Assembly: GCF_013377855.1 (NCBI RefSeq)
Contig: NZ_JABXYJ010000005.1
Coordinates: forward strand, 62,001-126,000
DNA: 64,000 nt
Direction of reading: 5' to 3'
Origin: Cognatundibacterium oligocarboniphilum
GTDB lineage: Bacteria > Pseudomonadota > Gammaproteobacteria > Burkholderiales > Burkholderiaceae_D
In this document: positions 9,325-19,819 of the stretch, in pieces
Layout: each line of letters opens with the position of its first letter
Numbering within the stretch: position 1 is the stretch's first letter
Notes under the pieces: generated by a model
What the model saw: the letters and a program-made list of their open reading frames with translations, nothing else
The model's database searches: none
Told to the model about the DNA's origin: nothing
Made by a program: the position numbers and the translations under genes

Positions 9325-11214
9325 GTGAATAATATGTTTTCAAAAGCAGCTATATGGGTAGTGGTTGCCCTCGTGCTTTTCACGCTTTTCAAGCAGTTTG
9401 AAGGGAAGAGCATTGGTACTGGTATGGCTTCTGTGCCTTATTCAGAGTTCCTTGATGAAGTAAAAGCGAAGCATATTAAAGAGGCTACGATTGATGATGC
9501 CAATCGTACAGTAACTGCCATTACGTCTGACGGTAAGAAAATCAAGTCTCAGCTGACGATTTTTGACCGTGGTCTGGTTGGTGATCTGGTCAATAATGGC
9601 ATCAAATTTGATAATAAACCACCAGAAGAACCATCCTTCCTTTCCCAGGTGTTTATTTCCTGGTTCCCCATGTTGTTATTGATTGGCGTCTGGATTTTCT
9701 TTATGCGCCAGATGCAGGGTGGTGGTAAAGGCGGAGCGTTCTCCTTTGGCAAATCCAAAGCCCGCATGCTGGATGACACCAATAATAATGTCACCTTTGC
9801 CGATGTGGCGGGTTGCGACGAGGCTAAAGAGGAAGTCACTGAAGTTGTCGATTTTCTGCGTGATCCAACCAAATTTCAAAAACTGGGCGGACGTATTCCC
9901 CGGGGTATTCTGATGGTGGGACCGCCAGGAACAGGTAAAACACTGTTGGCGCGCGCTATCGCTGGCGAAGCCAAAGTCCCTTTCTTCACCATTTCCGGTT
10001 CTGACTTTGTTGAAATGTTTGTCGGTGTCGGTGCTTCGCGCGTTCGGGACATGTTTGAGAATGCTAAAAAACATTCTCCGTGCATTATTTTTATTGATGA
10101 GATTGATGCCGTTGGCCGTCACCGTGGCGCCGGTATGGGTGGTGGTAATGATGAGCGGGAACAAACTCTGAACCAGATGCTGGTTGAAATGGATGGTTTT
10201 GAAGCTAATTCCGGTGTGATTGTGATTGCTGCAACCAATCGTGCCGATGTGCTGGATAAGGCTTTGCTGCGCCCGGGACGTTTTGATCGTCAGGTTTCGG
10301 TCGGATTACCGGATATCCGTGGTCGTGAGCAGATTCTGAATGTCCATATGCGCAAGGTTCCTATCAGCAGCGATGTCAAAGCGGATATTCTTGCTCGTGG
10401 CACTCCGGGTATGTCCGGCGCTGATCTGGCTAATCTGGTCAATGAGGCGGCGCTGTTTGCCGCCCGCCGTAACAAGCGACTGGTAGAGATGCTCGATTTT
10501 GAAGATGCAAAAGACAAAATCTTCATGGGACCTGAACGTAAATCCATGGTGATGCGTGAGGAAGAGCGCCGCAATACGGCTTACCACGAATCAGGTCATG
10601 CGGTGGTCGCTAAACTTTTGCCAAAGGCTGACCCGGTACATAAAGTCACCATCATGCCGCGCGGTTTCGCACTCGGCTTGACCTGGCAACTGCCAGAGCA
10701 TGATCAGATCAGCGGCTACAAAGACAAGATGCTGGAAGAAATTTCGATACTGTTCGGTGGTCGTATCGCGGAAGAAATTTTCGTTGGCCAGATGTCAACT
10801 GGCGCATCAAACGATTTTGCTCGTGCTACCAAGCTGGCGCGCTCCATGGTGACACGCTTCGGTATGTCTGACAGTATGGGCGTTATGGTTTATGAGGATA
10901 ATCAGCAGGAAGGCTATTTTGGCATGTCTTCCAAAACGATTTCCGAAGCGACGCAACAGAAAGTGGATGCGGAGATTCGGACGATTCTGGATAAACAATA
11001 TGCTCATGCCCGTCAGTTATTGGAGGCGAATCGCGAAAAAGTCGAGGTGATGACGAAAGCGCTGCTCGAATGGGAAACCATTGATGCTGATCAGGTCAAC
11101 GACATCATGAATGGTCTGGAACCGCGTCCTCCAAAATTAGGGCAGTCAGCAGGAAAATCCTCCAGCGACAATCCTTCGGGCGGCATGCCTGCAAATGCCA
11201 CAGCACCGGCCTGA
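9325..11214 (+). CDS. ftsH: ATP-dependent zinc metalloprotease FtsH
   Basis: FtsH extracts and degrades damaged membrane proteins and selected soluble regulators from the cytoplasmic face of the inner membrane. The GTG start at 9325 has AAGGAG five bases upstream, giving 629 residues. Two transmembrane helices (about 7-24 and 110-127) flank a small periplasmic domain. The AAA module has Walker A GPPGTGKT at 199-206, Walker B IIFIDEID at about 254-261, and the second-region-of-homology Arg residues in LLRPGRFDR. The zinc protease domain has HESGH at 421-425. The polar, Pro/Ser-rich tail from about 605 is poorly conserved in the family. A heat-shock-like promoter lies upstream and a hairpin follows. 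Confidence 0.98.
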   Translation: MNNMFSKAAIWVVVALVLFTLFKQFEGKSIGTGMASVPYSEFLDEVKAKHIKEATIDDANRTVTAITSDGKKIKSQLTIFDRGLVGDLVNNGIKFDNKPPEEPSFLSQVFISWFPMLLLIGVWIFFMRQMQGGGKGGAFSFGKSKARMLDDTNNNVTFADVAGCDEAKEEVTEVVDFLRDPTKFQKLGGRIPRGILMVGPPGTGKTLLARAIAGEAKVPFFTISGSDFVEMFVGVGASRVRDMFENAKKHSPCIIFIDEIDAVGRHRGAGMGGGNDEREQTLNQMLVEMDGFEANSGVIVIAATNRADVLDKALLRPGRFDRQVSVGLPDIRGREQILNVHMRKVPISSDVKADILARGTPGMSGADLANLVNEAALFAARRNKRLVEMLDFEDAKDKIFMGPERKSMVMREEERRNTAYHESGHAVVAKLLPKADPVHKVTIMPRGFALGLTWQLPEHDQISGYKDKMLEEISILFGGRIAEEIFVGQMSTGASNDFARATKLARSMVTRFGMSDSMGVMVYEDNQQEGYFGMSSKTISEATQQKVDAEIRTILDKQYAHARQLLEANREKVEVMTKALLEWETIDADQVNDIMNGLEPRPPKLGQSAGKSSSDNPSGGMPANATAPA

Positions 11215-11246
11215 CGCTGACCACGTAAATTATTAATAAAATTCAA

Positions 11247-11272
11247 AAAGGTAAGGAGAAATCCTTACCTTT
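11247..11272 (+). terminator. Perfect 11-bp GAAA-loop hairpin between ftsH and folP
   Basis: Bases 11247-11257 pair perfectly with 11262-11272 around a GAAA tetraloop. An A-run precedes the stem, and TTTATTGTTG runs from inside the right arm past its end. This fits an intrinsic terminator for ftsH. It also masks the only Shine-Dalgarno-like sequence (AAGGAG, 11253-11258) upstream of folP, ending eight bases before the folP ATG. Confidence 0.6.
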
Positions 11273-11279
11273 ATTGTTG

Positions 11280-12119
11280 ATGACGACTTATTTTCAATGT
11301 GGCAGATACCGGTTTCCTTTGTATCAGCAAGGGGCAAAACCCCTGGTCATGGGAATCCTGAATATCACGCCGGATTCATTTTCTGACGGCGGACAGTTTT
11401 TCTCTTTGGACAGCGCAATTTCTCGCGCTGAGCAGATGATACGGGATGGTGTGGATATCATCGATATCGGTGGTGAGTCGACCAGGCCGGGCTCGCAAGT
11501 CCTGTCGCTGAATGAAGAGCTCGATCGGGTCATGCCGGTGATTTTTGCACTGCGTGATTGCGGAAAGCCTTTGTCAATCGATACCTACAAGCCGGAAGTC
11601 ATGCGTGAGGCATTGCTGGCAGGTGCGGACATGATCAATGATATCAACGGGTTTGCCTCTGCCAAATCCATCACTGCGGTTACCGGGACGGATGCAGGCC
11701 TTTGTGTCATGCATATGCAAAATTTACCGGCAACCATGCAGATTTCACCTGAATATCAGGATGTCCTCACGGAAGTTGAATATTTCTTGCAGGACCGGGT
11801 GCAGGCATTGCTTGCAGCAGGTATTTCTGAGGAAAATATTTGTATCGATCCAGGTTTTGGCTTTGGAAAAAGCCGGCAGCATAATATTGGGCTGTTTTGT
11901 GGAATTGATGCGCTTCAACATAAACTTAAACTACCTATGTTGGTCGGTATTTCACGCAAAACCATCATTGGTGATCTGACTGGTCGGCCGGTCGAACGTC
12001 GGATTGCGGGTAGTCTGGCGGCAGCGCTGTTAGCTGCACAGCGTGGAGCAGCGATTTTGCGCGTCCATGATGTTGCTGAAACCGTTGATGTTTTAAATGT
12101 ATGGCAGGCATTGGTGTAA
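11280..12119 (+). CDS. folP: Dihydropteroate synthase
   Basis: FolP condenses p-aminobenzoate with dihydropterin pyrophosphate to make dihydropteroate in folate synthesis and is the sulfonamide target. The 279-residue TIM-barrel protein has the two pterin-binding signatures, GILNITPDSFSDGG (about residues 24-37) and DIIDIGGESTRPG (about 56-68). It also has the conserved IDPGFGFGKS region and the C-terminal RVHDV segment. The ATG at 11280 is preferred; an in-frame TTG lies two codons upstream. No free ribosome binding site is visible, because the only candidate is buried in the preceding hairpin. glmM starts 14 bases downstream, so the two are probably co-transcribed. Confidence 0.95.
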   Translation: MTTYFQCGRYRFPLYQQGAKPLVMGILNITPDSFSDGGQFFSLDSAISRAEQMIRDGVDIIDIGGESTRPGSQVLSLNEELDRVMPVIFALRDCGKPLSIDTYKPEVMREALLAGADMINDINGFASAKSITAVTGTDAGLCVMHMQNLPATMQISPEYQDVLTEVEYFLQDRVQALLAAGISEENICIDPGFGFGKSRQHNIGLFCGIDALQHKLKLPMLVGISRKTIIGDLTGRPVERRIAGSLAAALLAAQRGAAILRVHDVAETVDVLNVWQALV

Positions 12120-12133
12120 CTGGATAAAAGATT

Positions 12134-13477
12134 ATGACAAGAAAATATTTTGGAACAGATGGCATTCGCGGACGGGTAGGTGTTTCACCGATTACTCCGG
12201 ATTTTGTGATGCGTCTTGGCTATGCCGCAGGTAAGGTCTTGGTACAAACTGGAGTGCATACCGATAAGCGTCCTACAGTTTTGATCGGCAAAGATACCCG
12301 TATTTCAGGCTATTTGCTGGAGGCCTCGCTGGAAGCGGGTTTCGCAGCTGCCGGTGTGGATGTCATGTTATCCGGGCCTATGCCGACACCTGCCGTGGCT
12401 TATCTGACCCGAGCTTTGCGATTGTCCGCCGGGGTGGTGATTTCGGCGTCTCATAATCCTTTTGACGATAACGGGATTAAATTTTTCTCTGCGTCAGGCA
12501 ATAAACTGGCTGACGAAACTGAACTCGCCATCGAGGCTGAGCTTGAGAAACCGATGGAGTGCGTGAGTTCGGAATATCTCGGAAAAGCACATCGTTTGCG
12601 TGATGCGAACGGTCGTTATATCGAATTTTGCAAGAGCACCTTTCCCAATGAATTGGATTTGCGTGGCCTGAAGATCGTGGTTGACTGTGCGCATGGTGCT
12701 GCTTACGACATTGCCCCTCATGTGTTTCATGAGCTGGGCGCAGAAGTGATTGCTATTGGTAATGTACCTAATGGCTTAAATATTAATGAAAAGGTTGGTG
12801 CAACGGCTCCGGATGCGCTGGCGGTTGCAGTTCGCGCCAATCACGCCGACCTGGGTATCGCTCTGGATGGTGATGCTGACCGATTGGTAATGGTCGATAA
12901 AAATGGCAAAATTTACGATGGTGATCAACTGTTGTATCTGATGGTGATCGACCGTCTGGCCGTTGGTCCCGTGGCAGGCGTCGTCGGGACACTGATGACC
13001 AACATGGCGGTTGAAATCGCGATGAAAAAACTCGGTGTTGGTTTTATCCGGGCCAAAGTAGGTGATCGTTATGTCTTGGAGCAAATGCAGGAGCATGGCT
13101 GGATACTGGGTGGTGAAGGTTCGGGTCATTTGCTTTGTCTGGACAAGCATTCAACCGGAGATGGGATTGTTTCTGCGTTACAGGTTTTGTCTGCATTGCG
13201 CCGTATGGGGCGAAACCTGGATCAATGCTTTGATGAACTGACATTGTTTCCTCAGGTTTTGTTAAATGTGCGGGTTGTTCCTGGATTTAACTGGCAAAAA
13301 AATGAAGCGCTGATGCAGGAAAAAAAGAATGTAGAAACGCTGCTGGATGGCCGGGGACGGGTATTAATCCGACCTTCAGGAACAGAACCGTTAATCCGTG
13401 TCATGGTTGAGGCGGATGACAGGGAACTGGCGACCTCCTGCGCACGCCGTCTGGTTACCTGTATCGATAAAATCTGA
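12134..13477 (+). CDS. glmM: Phosphoglucosamine mutase
   Basis: GlmM converts glucosamine-6-phosphate to glucosamine-1-phosphate for UDP-GlcNAc, the precursor of peptidoglycan and lipopolysaccharide. The 447-residue protein opens with the family signature YFGTDGIRG. The phosphorylated active-site Ser106 lies in ISASHNP, the metal-binding loop DGDADR is at 245-250, and the C-terminal phosphate-binding loop is [12 protein letters not shown] (near 416). All four phosphohexomutase domains are present. It follows folP closely, as in most proteobacteria. Confidence 0.97.
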   Translation: MTRKYFGTDGIRGRVGVSPITPDFVMRLGYAAGKVLVQTGVHTDKRPTVLIGKDTRISGYLLEASLEAGFAAAGVDVMLSGPMPTPAVAYLTRALRLSAGVVISASHNPFDDNGIKFFSASGNKLADETELAIEAELEKPMECVSSEYLGKAHRLRDANGRYIEFCKSTFPNELDLRGLKIVVDCAHGAAYDIAPHVFHELGAEVIAIGNVPNGLNINEKVGATAPDALAVAVRANHADLGIALDGDADRLVMVDKNGKIYDGDQLLYLMVIDRLAVGPVAGVVGTLMTNMAVEIAMKKLGVGFIRAKVGDRYVLEQMQEHGWILGGEGSGHLLCLDKHSTGDGIVSALQVLSALRRMGRNLDQCFDELTLFPQVLLNVRVVPGFNWQKNEALMQEKKNVETLLDGRGRVLIRPSGTEPLIRVMVEADDRELATSCARRLVTCIDKI

Positions 13478-13518
13478 TGGATTATATTAGCCGATTTGGA
13501 ATGAATCACATCCCATTC

Positions 13519-13547
13519 TTGAAACAAGGACGGATAACATGTAGTAT
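13519..13547 (+). promoter_or_regulatory. Sigma-70 promoter of tRNA-Arg
   Basis: TTGAAA (13519-13524) and TAGTAT (13542-13547) are separated by exactly 17 bases. The predicted start near 13554 is about 35 bases before the mature tRNA. Confidence 0.6.
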
Positions 13548-13588
13548 TCAGCCTTCAGTTTTTCCGTGGCACTGATCCGGAAATCAGA

Positions 13589-13665
13589 CTGTCCATAGCT
13601 CAGTTGGATAGAGCACGAGCCTTCTAAGCTCGGGGTCGCAGGTTCGATTCCTGCTGGGCAGGCCA
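13589..13665 (+). tRNA. tRNA-Arg (anticodon TCT), CCA encoded
   Basis: A complete 77-base cloverleaf can be folded by hand. The acceptor arm CTGTCCA pairs with TGGGCAG (one G-T pair), the D stem is GCTC/GAGC, and the anticodon stem CGAGC/GCTCG holds the loop CTTCTAA with anticodon TCT at 13623-13625. The T arm is GCAGG-TTCGATT-CCTGC. The discriminator base is G and CCA is encoded. It reads AGA/AGG arginine codons. It has its own promoter and terminator. Confidence 0.97.
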
Positions 13666-13681
13666 ATAGAATCAAGCACTT

Positions 13682-13713
13682 AGCCTAGACATTTTGTCTG
13701 GGCTTTTTGCTTT
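13682..13713 (+). terminator. Intrinsic terminator of tRNA-Arg
   Basis: AGCCTAGACA (13682-13691) pairs with TGTCTGGGCT (13695-13704), one G-T pair, around a three-base loop. TTTTTGCTTTTT follows. Confidence 0.85.
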
Positions 13714-14022
13714 TTGGTTTCATGTAACAGCTATGTAACCCCGTTCTGAAAATGCAAGATATTTCGCTGTTCTAAATAGGGTGCAACTGCAACTTGCTAC
13801 TTTTTCTGAAATTGATTCAATTCATTTTTTCATGTAATTTTTCTTGCCCGCTTTCTTTCAAACTGTTTTGCGCCTTTCGATCTGGATTGGCTGGAAGATT
13901 GATTTTGTTTAAATCTCCCATCACGCATGTAGTTGAGGAATTTATGTCCTGCATCAAATCAACCAATCATTGAACTACATAGAATCAGATATTAACTCTG
14001 GCAGTACGGAATATCCGGCAAA
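13714..14022. other. Gene-free stretch between tRNA-Arg and the DUF2946 gene
   Basis: No coding region is seen. An inverted repeat ATGTAGTT (13927-13934) / AACTACAT (13973-13980) with a 38-base spacer lies 43 bases before the DUF2946 start. I looked for a copy of the tRNA 3' end elsewhere in the window that could mark an attachment site and saw none. Confidence 0.5.
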
Positions 14023-14400
14023 ATGATTTATTTCAGTGACTCGCACAAAAAGCGCATTGCCTGGCTCCTGATAGGGGCCATGCTTTTTGCATTCATTGCC
14101 CCCTCATTACTGCATTCTCTCAGTACTCGTAATCCGGGGACGGATAGTATTTGTAGTGCAACAAATTCTTTTTTTCAGATCAAGCATTTATTCTCTGAGA
14201 AAACTGATTTTTCCCCATCAGATAAGCATTGTGCGCTTTGCTTGCTGAGTCTGGACTCCGAGAATGCATATCCTCCTGTTAGTAATAGTTATTGGCCAGA
14301 TTTAATCCGGTCGAGGATTGCTGTAGTACCCGAGGATAACGTAGTTCCTTCAGATCGCTCTTACAGCGCATACCAAACCCGCGCACCACCTGCATGTTGA
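14023..14400 (+). CDS. DUF2946 family protein
   Basis: This 125-residue protein has one N-terminal hydrophobic segment (about residues 12-32) and resembles the DUF2946 family. The family hallmarks seen are an N-terminal membrane or signal segment, a central Cys-x2-Cys motif (HCALC, about residue 70), and a C-terminal tail ending in an ARAPP-like sequence, here TRAPPAC. DUF2946 genes are often found beside copper-handling genes, so a periplasmic metal role is possible, but no metal-transport gene is present here. An outer-membrane barrel gene with its own Cys-x2-Cys-x-Cys motif follows by 132 bases, and the two probably act together. No strong ribosome binding site is seen. Confidence 0.7.
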   Translation: MIYFSDSHKKRIAWLLIGAMLFAFIAPSLLHSLSTRNPGTDSICSATNSFFQIKHLFSEKTDFSPSDKHCALCLLSLDSENAYPPVSNSYWPDLIRSRIAVVPEDNVVPSDRSYSAYQTRAPPAC

Positions 14401-14532
14401 TTCGATGGTTAGTCTGAATGGATTGGCGATTGCCTGATTCATGACAGATGATGACAGTATTTTTTGCTAACCTGCTGATGCAACCGAGTCCGTAGTGGGT
14501 TGCTTGTATCAGTCTTTATTCGAAGCAATGAC

Positions 14533-15483
14533 ATGAAAACAGTTTTAAAAATAATGGTGGGCACCATTTTCTCTTTTTCATCTGCGGCTGCATTTTCCTG
14601 TGCCAGCTGTGGATGTTCGCTTAGCTCGGATTGGCAAAATCAGGGTTTTTCATCCGATCCGGGATTTCGGTTCGATCTGCGCTATGACTTCTTGAATCAA
14701 AACCAGATACGAAGCGGGACTGATAAAGCCACGACTTGGCCAGTAGATGGGCATGAGCAGGAGCTGTATACAAAAAATCAGTACCTGACGGCGAGCGTGG
14801 ATTACACGGCGTCACCGGATTGGGGAGTCACTGTACAGCTGCCTTACATCGATCGCACTCATGCGACGAATGGCTTTGCCTTTGATGGCTCTGATGCCGG
14901 AGCATCTCATACCCATAGTCTGGGAGATATAAAGGTGATTGGACGGTATACGGGACTGACTACAGATCATAATCTGGGCATTCAACTTGGCTTGAAACTG
15001 GCAACAGGTAGCCATACTGAAAATTTTAACAGCGGTGCACTGGCCGGACAGTCATTGGATCGCGGTTTACAACCGGGCAGTGGGACGACAGATCTGATTG
15101 CTGGGATTTTTCAATTTAATCAGCTTTCTCCTGATTGGGATTACTTTATTCAAGCAATGGCCCAGCTTCCTTTGAATCATAATGATGGCTATCAGCCTGG
15201 AAAAAGTCTGAATGTGAATGCGGGAATCCGGTATGCAGGTATGGGAACATGGATTCCGCAATTGCAGCTGAATGGACGGATTTCATCGAAAGATTCTGGT
15301 GTGAATGCGTCTCCGGATGATAGCGGTGGCAAGACTTTGTATGTCAGTCCCGGCCTCACCTGGAGTGGGTCTGAGCGCCTCAGGCTGTATATGTTTTTGC
15401 AGATACCGGTATATCAGAGTCTGAATGGGTATCAACTAGCTCCGAAATATACTGTTTCGATAGGGACAAGTATGGGATTTTGA
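14533..15483 (+). CDS. Outer-membrane beta-barrel protein with N-terminal CxxCxC motif
   Basis: The 316-residue protein starts at the ATG at 14533, which gives a clean signal peptide (MKTVLKIM..., hydrophobic to about residue 22); a longer in-frame start at 14500 would spoil it. Directly after cleavage comes SCASCGCS, a Cys-x2-Cys-x-Cys cluster. The rest is alternating polar/aromatic strands separated by Gly/Asp-rich turns, ending in Phe (SIGTSMGF), as expected for an outer-membrane barrel. The strands resemble the broad family labelled phenol-degradation MetA-like transporters. The substrate is unknown. The pairing with DUF2946 suggests metal or redox-linked cargo, as inference only. It has about 12-14 predicted strands by eye. 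Confidence 0.65.
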   Translation: MKTVLKIMVGTIFSFSSAAAFSCASCGCSLSSDWQNQGFSSDPGFRFDLRYDFLNQNQIRSGTDKATTWPVDGHEQELYTKNQYLTASVDYTASPDWGVTVQLPYIDRTHATNGFAFDGSDAGASHTHSLGDIKVIGRYTGLTTDHNLGIQLGLKLATGSHTENFNSGALAGQSLDRGLQPGSGTTDLIAGIFQFNQLSPDWDYFIQAMAQLPLNHNDGYQPGKSLNVNAGIRYAGMGTWIPQLQLNGRISSKDSGVNASPDDSGGKTLYVSPGLTWSGSERLRLYMFLQIPVYQSLNGYQLAPKYTVSIGTSMGF

Positions 15484-15784
15484 ATTGGCCTGAATCAGGA
15501 TGACATTTTATTTTCTTTTTCTATTTTCTCGATGACCTCTCGCCACAAACGGACTTGTGTTCGCTTCCTTTTCCGGGAGGTCATTTATAGATTCAGTATG
15601 TAAGTAGTTTTTTTGTATACGATTGAGTAGTCCTTTTGTGATGCAAATGGGCGGCTTGGTTGATAGCCTGACAGAATCACCGTTGAAGCCATTCCGCGAT
15701 GGCCTCATGAATCTTTGAGGAGGGGTAAACTGGAAGATGCTGGTTATCAGCAAATCCAAAAATGAAATATGGAGTAAAGAAATA

Positions 15785-16875
15785 ATGCGTATTGATAAAA
15801 TCCAGATCCGGATATGGTTCAGTCATCTGTCGGTTGAGATACGGCATTTGCTGAGACTGAATATACCCTCGCGTCCGTGGCATATCGCATTAGTTGCTTC
15901 CGTATGCATGGCGATTCCTGTCTTTGCTGGTGCCTATTGCGGACGGATGGATTACGCTTTGCTGGTTTGTATGGGAACACTGGTGATTTATATCTGCCAA
16001 AAACAGCACTGGTGCATCGTATGCAGAGTCTGATGATGTGTACTTTCGGTTTTCTGGCGTGCTTCACGCTGGCGATCGTCGCTGGCATCAATCCCTATTT
16101 GTCTGCGATAGTGCTGGCGCTGACCGTCGTATTCGTTGAAATCATCTGCCGCTATTATTCGATTTCCCCGCCCGGCAGTTTTTTCTTTATTTTTATAGCG
16201 ACAATCGGCAGCACTTTACCTTTTGATGTTGCGTTGATTCCGGTCAGAATCGGCCTGCTCGCATTGGGATGCATGCTGTCTTGTCTGGTGGCCTTTATTT
16301 ACACACTGATTGTTTTTTCAGGGCCGGTATTAGGGCTGACGCAGCCCGCAAAACCATCACGTTCAAAGCAGGAGTTATTTTTGATTATGTTAGAGGCGAG
16401 CATCGTCGGTTTTTTTGTCGGTGCTTCATATTTGCTGTCGCTGATGCTCAAATTACCTAATCCTTACTGGGTACCGGTTTCCTGTCTGGCGATCATGCAG
16501 GGAGCGAATTTCAGGTCGGTCTGGCACCGGAATATTCACAGGATCACCGGAACCGTGCTGGGCATGGGGCTGGCGTGGATGGTTTTTTCACTTTCCCTCA
16601 ATGTCTGGACGTATGCAGTCAGTATTGTTGTTCTGAATTTTATTGTGGAGTCGCTGGTAGTCCGGAACTATGGCTTGGCCGTGATTTTTATTACACCGAT
16701 GACGATGCTGTTTGCTGAAGGCGGGACAATTCACATTCCACCCGAAACACTGGTGATGACACGATTGTCAGATATTGTGATCGGCAGTGTGGTCGGTTTT
16801 ATTGGTGGCAGCATTATGCATCATCCGGGTATGCTCAGCTATGCTGCCAGGAAAATGAAAGCGGTTCAGGAGTGA
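15785..16875 (+). pseudogene. FUSC-family inner-membrane protein gene broken by a frameshift
   Basis: Two overlapping frames together encode one multi-spanning protein of about 363 residues of the FUSC (aromatic-acid efflux/YccS-like) type. The first frame runs from the ATG at 15785 (or 15737) through HIALVASVCMAIPVFAG to MGTLV near 15985. The second frame carries on with LYLPKTALVHRM and six or more membrane segments to 16875. A one-base deletion near 15983-15986 would explain the switch. The downstream part keeps good membrane topology and a GxxLGMGLAW motif, so the break is recent or a sequencing error. No slippery heptamer was seen. The 3' end overlaps the convergent DUF4124 gene by ten bases. 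Confidence 0.7.
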
Positions 16876-17336
16876 TGGCAAGCCAGAGCAGCTTTTTCAT
16901 TCGCCCGCTTTAGTTTTTGTTTTGCCCTGGCCTCTGCTTTGGGTTGTGCCTGATGTACGTCTTCTTTCGCCCATTTCACCTGAAGTTGTGCCCGATCGCA
17001 CTGTTTTTTTTGTTTTTCCCGTTGTGCGCTGAGTTGACGGAGCTCCCGTTCCTGTTTTTGTTCTCTGGTATGCTGGTCTTTTTCCAGTTTATTGGCTGCG
17101 GCTTTTTCCTGATTCGCGATCCCGGTAGCTTGCGCTTTTTCCGATTCGGATGGCGCTGGAGGAAGTGGTTGATGCAATACCTGTCCTGTTTGCCCGGACG
17201 GGCAGGGGGTCTGACTATATTGAATTTTTCCTTGCTGCTCGCAGCGGTAAACCGTTGCCAGACTGCTGCCTGAAAGCGTCAACAGGAAAATAAGGGAACT
17301 CAGTTTCGACAGAAAAAGCTTATTGCGCTGAGACAT
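16866..17336 (-). CDS. DUF4124 domain-containing exported protein
   Basis: The 156-residue protein has a signal peptide (residues 1-27, ending SSLA) followed directly by a DUF4124 domain: YRCEQQGKIQYSQTPCP, with the usual pair of Cys residues and Gly/Tyr-Ser core. From residue 65 onward it is a highly charged Lys/Gln/Glu-rich helix, probably a coiled coil, ending with two further Cys residues. DUF4124 proteins are small periplasmic proteins of unknown function, common in betaproteobacteria. It sits just downstream (16 bases) of the FAD oxidoreductase gene on the same strand and may be the last gene of that operon. Confidence 0.8.
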   Translation of the reverse strand: MSQRNKLFLSKLSSLIFLLTLSGSSLATVYRCEQQGKIQYSQTPCPSGQTGQVLHQPLPPAPSESEKAQATGIANQEKAAANKLEKDQHTREQKQERELRQLSAQREKQKKQCDRAQLQVKWAKEDVHQAQPKAEARAKQKLKRANEKAALACHHS

Positions 17337-17352
17337 AGAGGTTTCTTTCTGG

Positions 17353-18751
17353 TTACAGGACTTTTCCAGGATTCATGAGATTGTGCGGATCAAGTGCTGC
17401 TTTGATGGTTTCCATCAGATTCAGTTCGATCGCGGATTTGTAACGTCGGATCTCTTCTTTTTTTAACGTTCCCAAACCGTGTTCCGCGGAGATTGAGCCG
17501 TTAAACCGGTGAACCTGATCATGCACGATACGGTTAATTAGCGCCTGCTGTTTTAAAAAAATCTCGCCGGATGTGTGTTCAGGGGCGGAGATGTTGTAGT
17601 GCAGATTTCCATCTCCCATGTGGCCAAAGCAGACAATACGGCACCCGGAGAAGTGCCGGTGCAGCAGCGCATTGGTTTCTGCAATGAATGCCGGGATTGA
17701 TGACACAGGAACAGCGATATCATGTTTGATATTTTTCCCTTCCGCAGCCTGGGCCATCGAAATATTTTCTCTGAGGTTCCACAAGGTTTGTGCCTGACGC
17801 CTCGATTCTGCAACGACAGCATCCTGCAGCTGATTTTGGTCGGACTCTTTTTCCAGCAGATCGAGTAAAAATCCAGCCGCATGCTCCTGCGATTCATGGC
17901 TGGCAATTTCAAGCAGTACGTAGTATGGGGCAGTTTGCCGGAATGGATGACGTAGCTGCGGAAAATGTCTGAGTACCAATTGCAGGCAAAAGTCCGATAT
18001 CAACTCAAAACCGGTTAATGTCGGCCCCAGATAATTTTTGGCGGCATTTAATAAGTGCAAGGCTGCATCCGGCGTTGCAAGAGCAGCCAATACCGTGCAG
18101 CTGGCCCGCGGTGCGGGGAATAGTTTTAAAGTAGCGGCAGTAATGATGCCGAGCGTACCTTCCGCACCGATGTATAAATTTTTCAGATCATATCCGGTGT
18201 TGTCTTTGCGCAGCCCTTTGAGTCCATGCCAGATATCGCCGTTGGCGGTCACCACTTCCAGTCCCAGGCATAATTCTCTGGCATTTCCGTAACGCAGCAC
18301 GGCGGTTCCTCCGGCATTGGTGGATAAATTCCCGCCGATTGTGCAGCTTCCTTCCGATGCCAGCGATAAAGGATACAGTTTTCCTGCATCCGCAGCCGCC
18401 TGTTGCACTTGTGCGAGCAGGCAGCCGGCTTCCGCAGTGATCGTTTCATTGTCTATGTCCAGCTCGCGGATTGTCTGCATCCGTTTCAGGGACAGCACCA
18501 CGGCGTTGCCCTGATGGTCCGGAATACTGCCGTACACCAGTCCGGTATTACCGCCCTGTGGTACGAGTGGAACCCTGAACTGCTGACATAGACGGACGAT
18601 CTGTGCGACTTCATCCGTAGAGCCCGGGCGGATTGCTGCCAGCGCTTTGCCCCTGATGCGTTGCCGCCATTCGGATTCGTAAGTTTGCAGGGAATCCGTA
18701 TCGGTGATTACTTGATCTGCTCCGGTAACTTGGCGACACAGATTTAAAAAA

Positions 18752-18765
<14 letters not shown>
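17353..18765 (-). CDS. FAD-binding oxidoreductase, D-2-hydroxyacid dehydrogenase type
   Basis: A flavoenzyme of the GlcD/D2HGDH/D-lactate dehydrogenase group, expected to oxidise a D-2-hydroxy acid to the 2-oxo acid and pass electrons to a carrier. In 470 residues it has the FAD PCMH domain (about 35-215), with PQGGNTGLVYGS as the pyrophosphate loop and GGNLSTNAGGTAVLRYG plus IGAEGTLGIITAATLKL as later FAD contacts. The C-terminal FAD-linked oxidase domain (about 220-470) carries the GHMGDGNLHYN metal-binding His region and the SAEHGLG motif. No iron-sulfur subunit is adjacent, so it is a single-subunit type. The exact substrate is not settled. It overlaps the DUF2069 gene by 14 bases. Confidence 0.85.
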
Positions 18766-19779
<1,014 letters not shown>

Positions 19780-19819
19780 TCAGTAAAATAGCAACCTTGT
19801 ATAAGGAGTGAAGAATTTT

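Noticed and set aside
15531-15589. Inverted repeat ATGACCTC/GAGGTCAT between the barrel gene and the FUSC gene
   Set aside because: It has only eight bases per arm with a 38-base spacer and no T-run; its likeness to the greA inverted repeat is limited to the GAGGTCA core and is probably chance.
13589-16875. Genomic island integrated at tRNA-Arg
   Set aside because: The accessory genes after the tRNA are suggestive, but no integrase and no repeat of the tRNA 3' end was found, so the claim is not supported.
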